42,402 nucleotides of DNA from an uncultured Hyphomonadaceae bacterium (GTDB taxonomy: Bacteria > Pseudomonadota > Alphaproteobacteria > Caulobacterales > Hyphomonadaceae), in the NCBI GenBank assembly GCA_938011445.1, contig CALLUH010000071.1, forward strand, positions 1 through 42,402. Reading direction: 5' to 3'. The notes under the pieces were generated by a model. The model was not told the DNA's origin. It did no database searches and was given only the letters and a program-made list of their open reading frames with translations. Numbering within the stretch: position 1 is the stretch's first letter; every line of letters starts with the position of its first letter. A program made the translations under genes and the position numbers. Below are positions 42,205 to 42,402 of this stretch, piece by piece.

Positions 42205-42402
42205 CTAGGGCCTCGATTGCAATACATGTGCGATAATGGAGCCCATTTCGCCATGTGGCTGAATAAACAAATTATCGGGCAAGTTTAACAGAACTTGCCG
42301 TTTGTGCTCAATGTCTTCCGGATGCTCCTGCAAATGCCGAACCAATTGGACCAAAGTCTGTTCGAGCGGCTCGTTAATTATAAATCCGCACTTGTGAGTT
42401 GC
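42205..42402 (-). CDS. C-terminal end of a probable glycosyltransferase (partial, enters from right edge)
   Basis: Reading leftward from the right edge, an uninterrupted 65-codon frame ends TAG at 42207-42205, one base before the polymerase ATG. Its residues include KCGFIINEPLEQTL, then VRHLQEHPEDIEHKR. This resembles the C-terminal region of group 1 glycosyltransferases, in which a 'GFLIPPGD...LAEAL' segment is followed by a helix ending in R. The close junction shows it is in the same operon as the polymerase and GT2 genes. Its full identity lies outside the window. Confidence 0.65.
   Translation of the reverse strand, partial: ATHKCGFIINEPLEQTLVQLVRHLQEHPEDIEHKRQVLLNLPDNLFIQPHGEMGSIIAHVLQSRP

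Noticed and set aside
1-42402. CRISPR arrays, rRNA genes and riboswitches
   Set aside because: No regularly spaced repeats and no rRNA; no leader with recognisable riboswitch conservation, including upstream of the cobalamin gene unit.

Overview
The window looks like a chromosomal segment of an alphaproteobacterium, probably a marine or aquatic Hyphomonadales/Parvularculales-type organism. This is inferred from the conserved run envC, ctpA, divergent polysaccharide deacetylase and rppH, from the twin-transmembrane protein beside a PduO-type cobalamin adenosyltransferase, from the CHCC zinc-finger protein, and from the GldFG-like ABC system. The genus cannot be fixed from sequence alone.

Region 1 (1-10100) is an accessory island. 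After a gene start that runs off the left edge and about 640 bases of noncoding DNA (GC-rich with palindromes, then abruptly AT-rich), five genes lie head to tail with overlaps or gaps of a few bases: a small excisionase-type HTH protein, a type III-like restriction helicase/nuclease (Res), a long adenine methyltransferase (Mod), a protein with a C-terminal nucleoside 2-deoxyribosyltransferase/TIR-like domain, and a UvrD-family helicase with an N-terminal RelE-like domain. The last gene ends inside the 3' end of a convergent tRNA-Arg(CCG). A second, broken tRNA-Arg lies just beyond. This is the best candidate for an undescribed anti-phage system: restriction-modification joined to a possible nucleotide-consuming effector and a toxin-helicase fusion. 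No integrase or transposase is visible.

Region 2 (10199-23816) is housekeeping: a TraB/GumN lipoprotein, a trans-sulfuration PLP enzyme with an orphan ABC ATPase, a CHCC zinc protein, cobalamin adenosyltransferase with a twin-TM protein, a Rieske oxygenase, a peroxiredoxin-like protein, then the envelope/RNA-turnover block envC-ctpA-deacetylase-rppH, and aconitase acnA with a clear terminator.

Region 3 (23820-35823) holds a GldFG-like ABC export system with a DUF4340 partner, downstream of kdsD (KDO synthesis) and a membrane protein of unknown function. It continues with an AGE-family sugar isomerase, gpmA, a previously hidden 44-codon ORF, and a RibD-type deaminase lacking its reductase. 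It ends with a three-gene cluster of RimK-related ATP-grasp ligase, 7TM-inactive-transglutaminase protein and RimB-like aspartic protease, a conserved but poorly understood peptide-tagging-type system.

Region 4 (36195-42402) is part of an exopolysaccharide locus: a membrane-anchored GH16 glycanase coupled to an ExoA-like glycosyltransferase, an ExoY-like initiating sugar transferase, a 700-base AT-rich gap, a small membrane protein, a second GT2 enzyme, an O-antigen ligase/Wzy-type polymerase, and the C-terminal end of another probable glycosyltransferase entering from the right edge. The genes would act in order: lipid-linked sugar initiation, extension, polymerisation and trimming.
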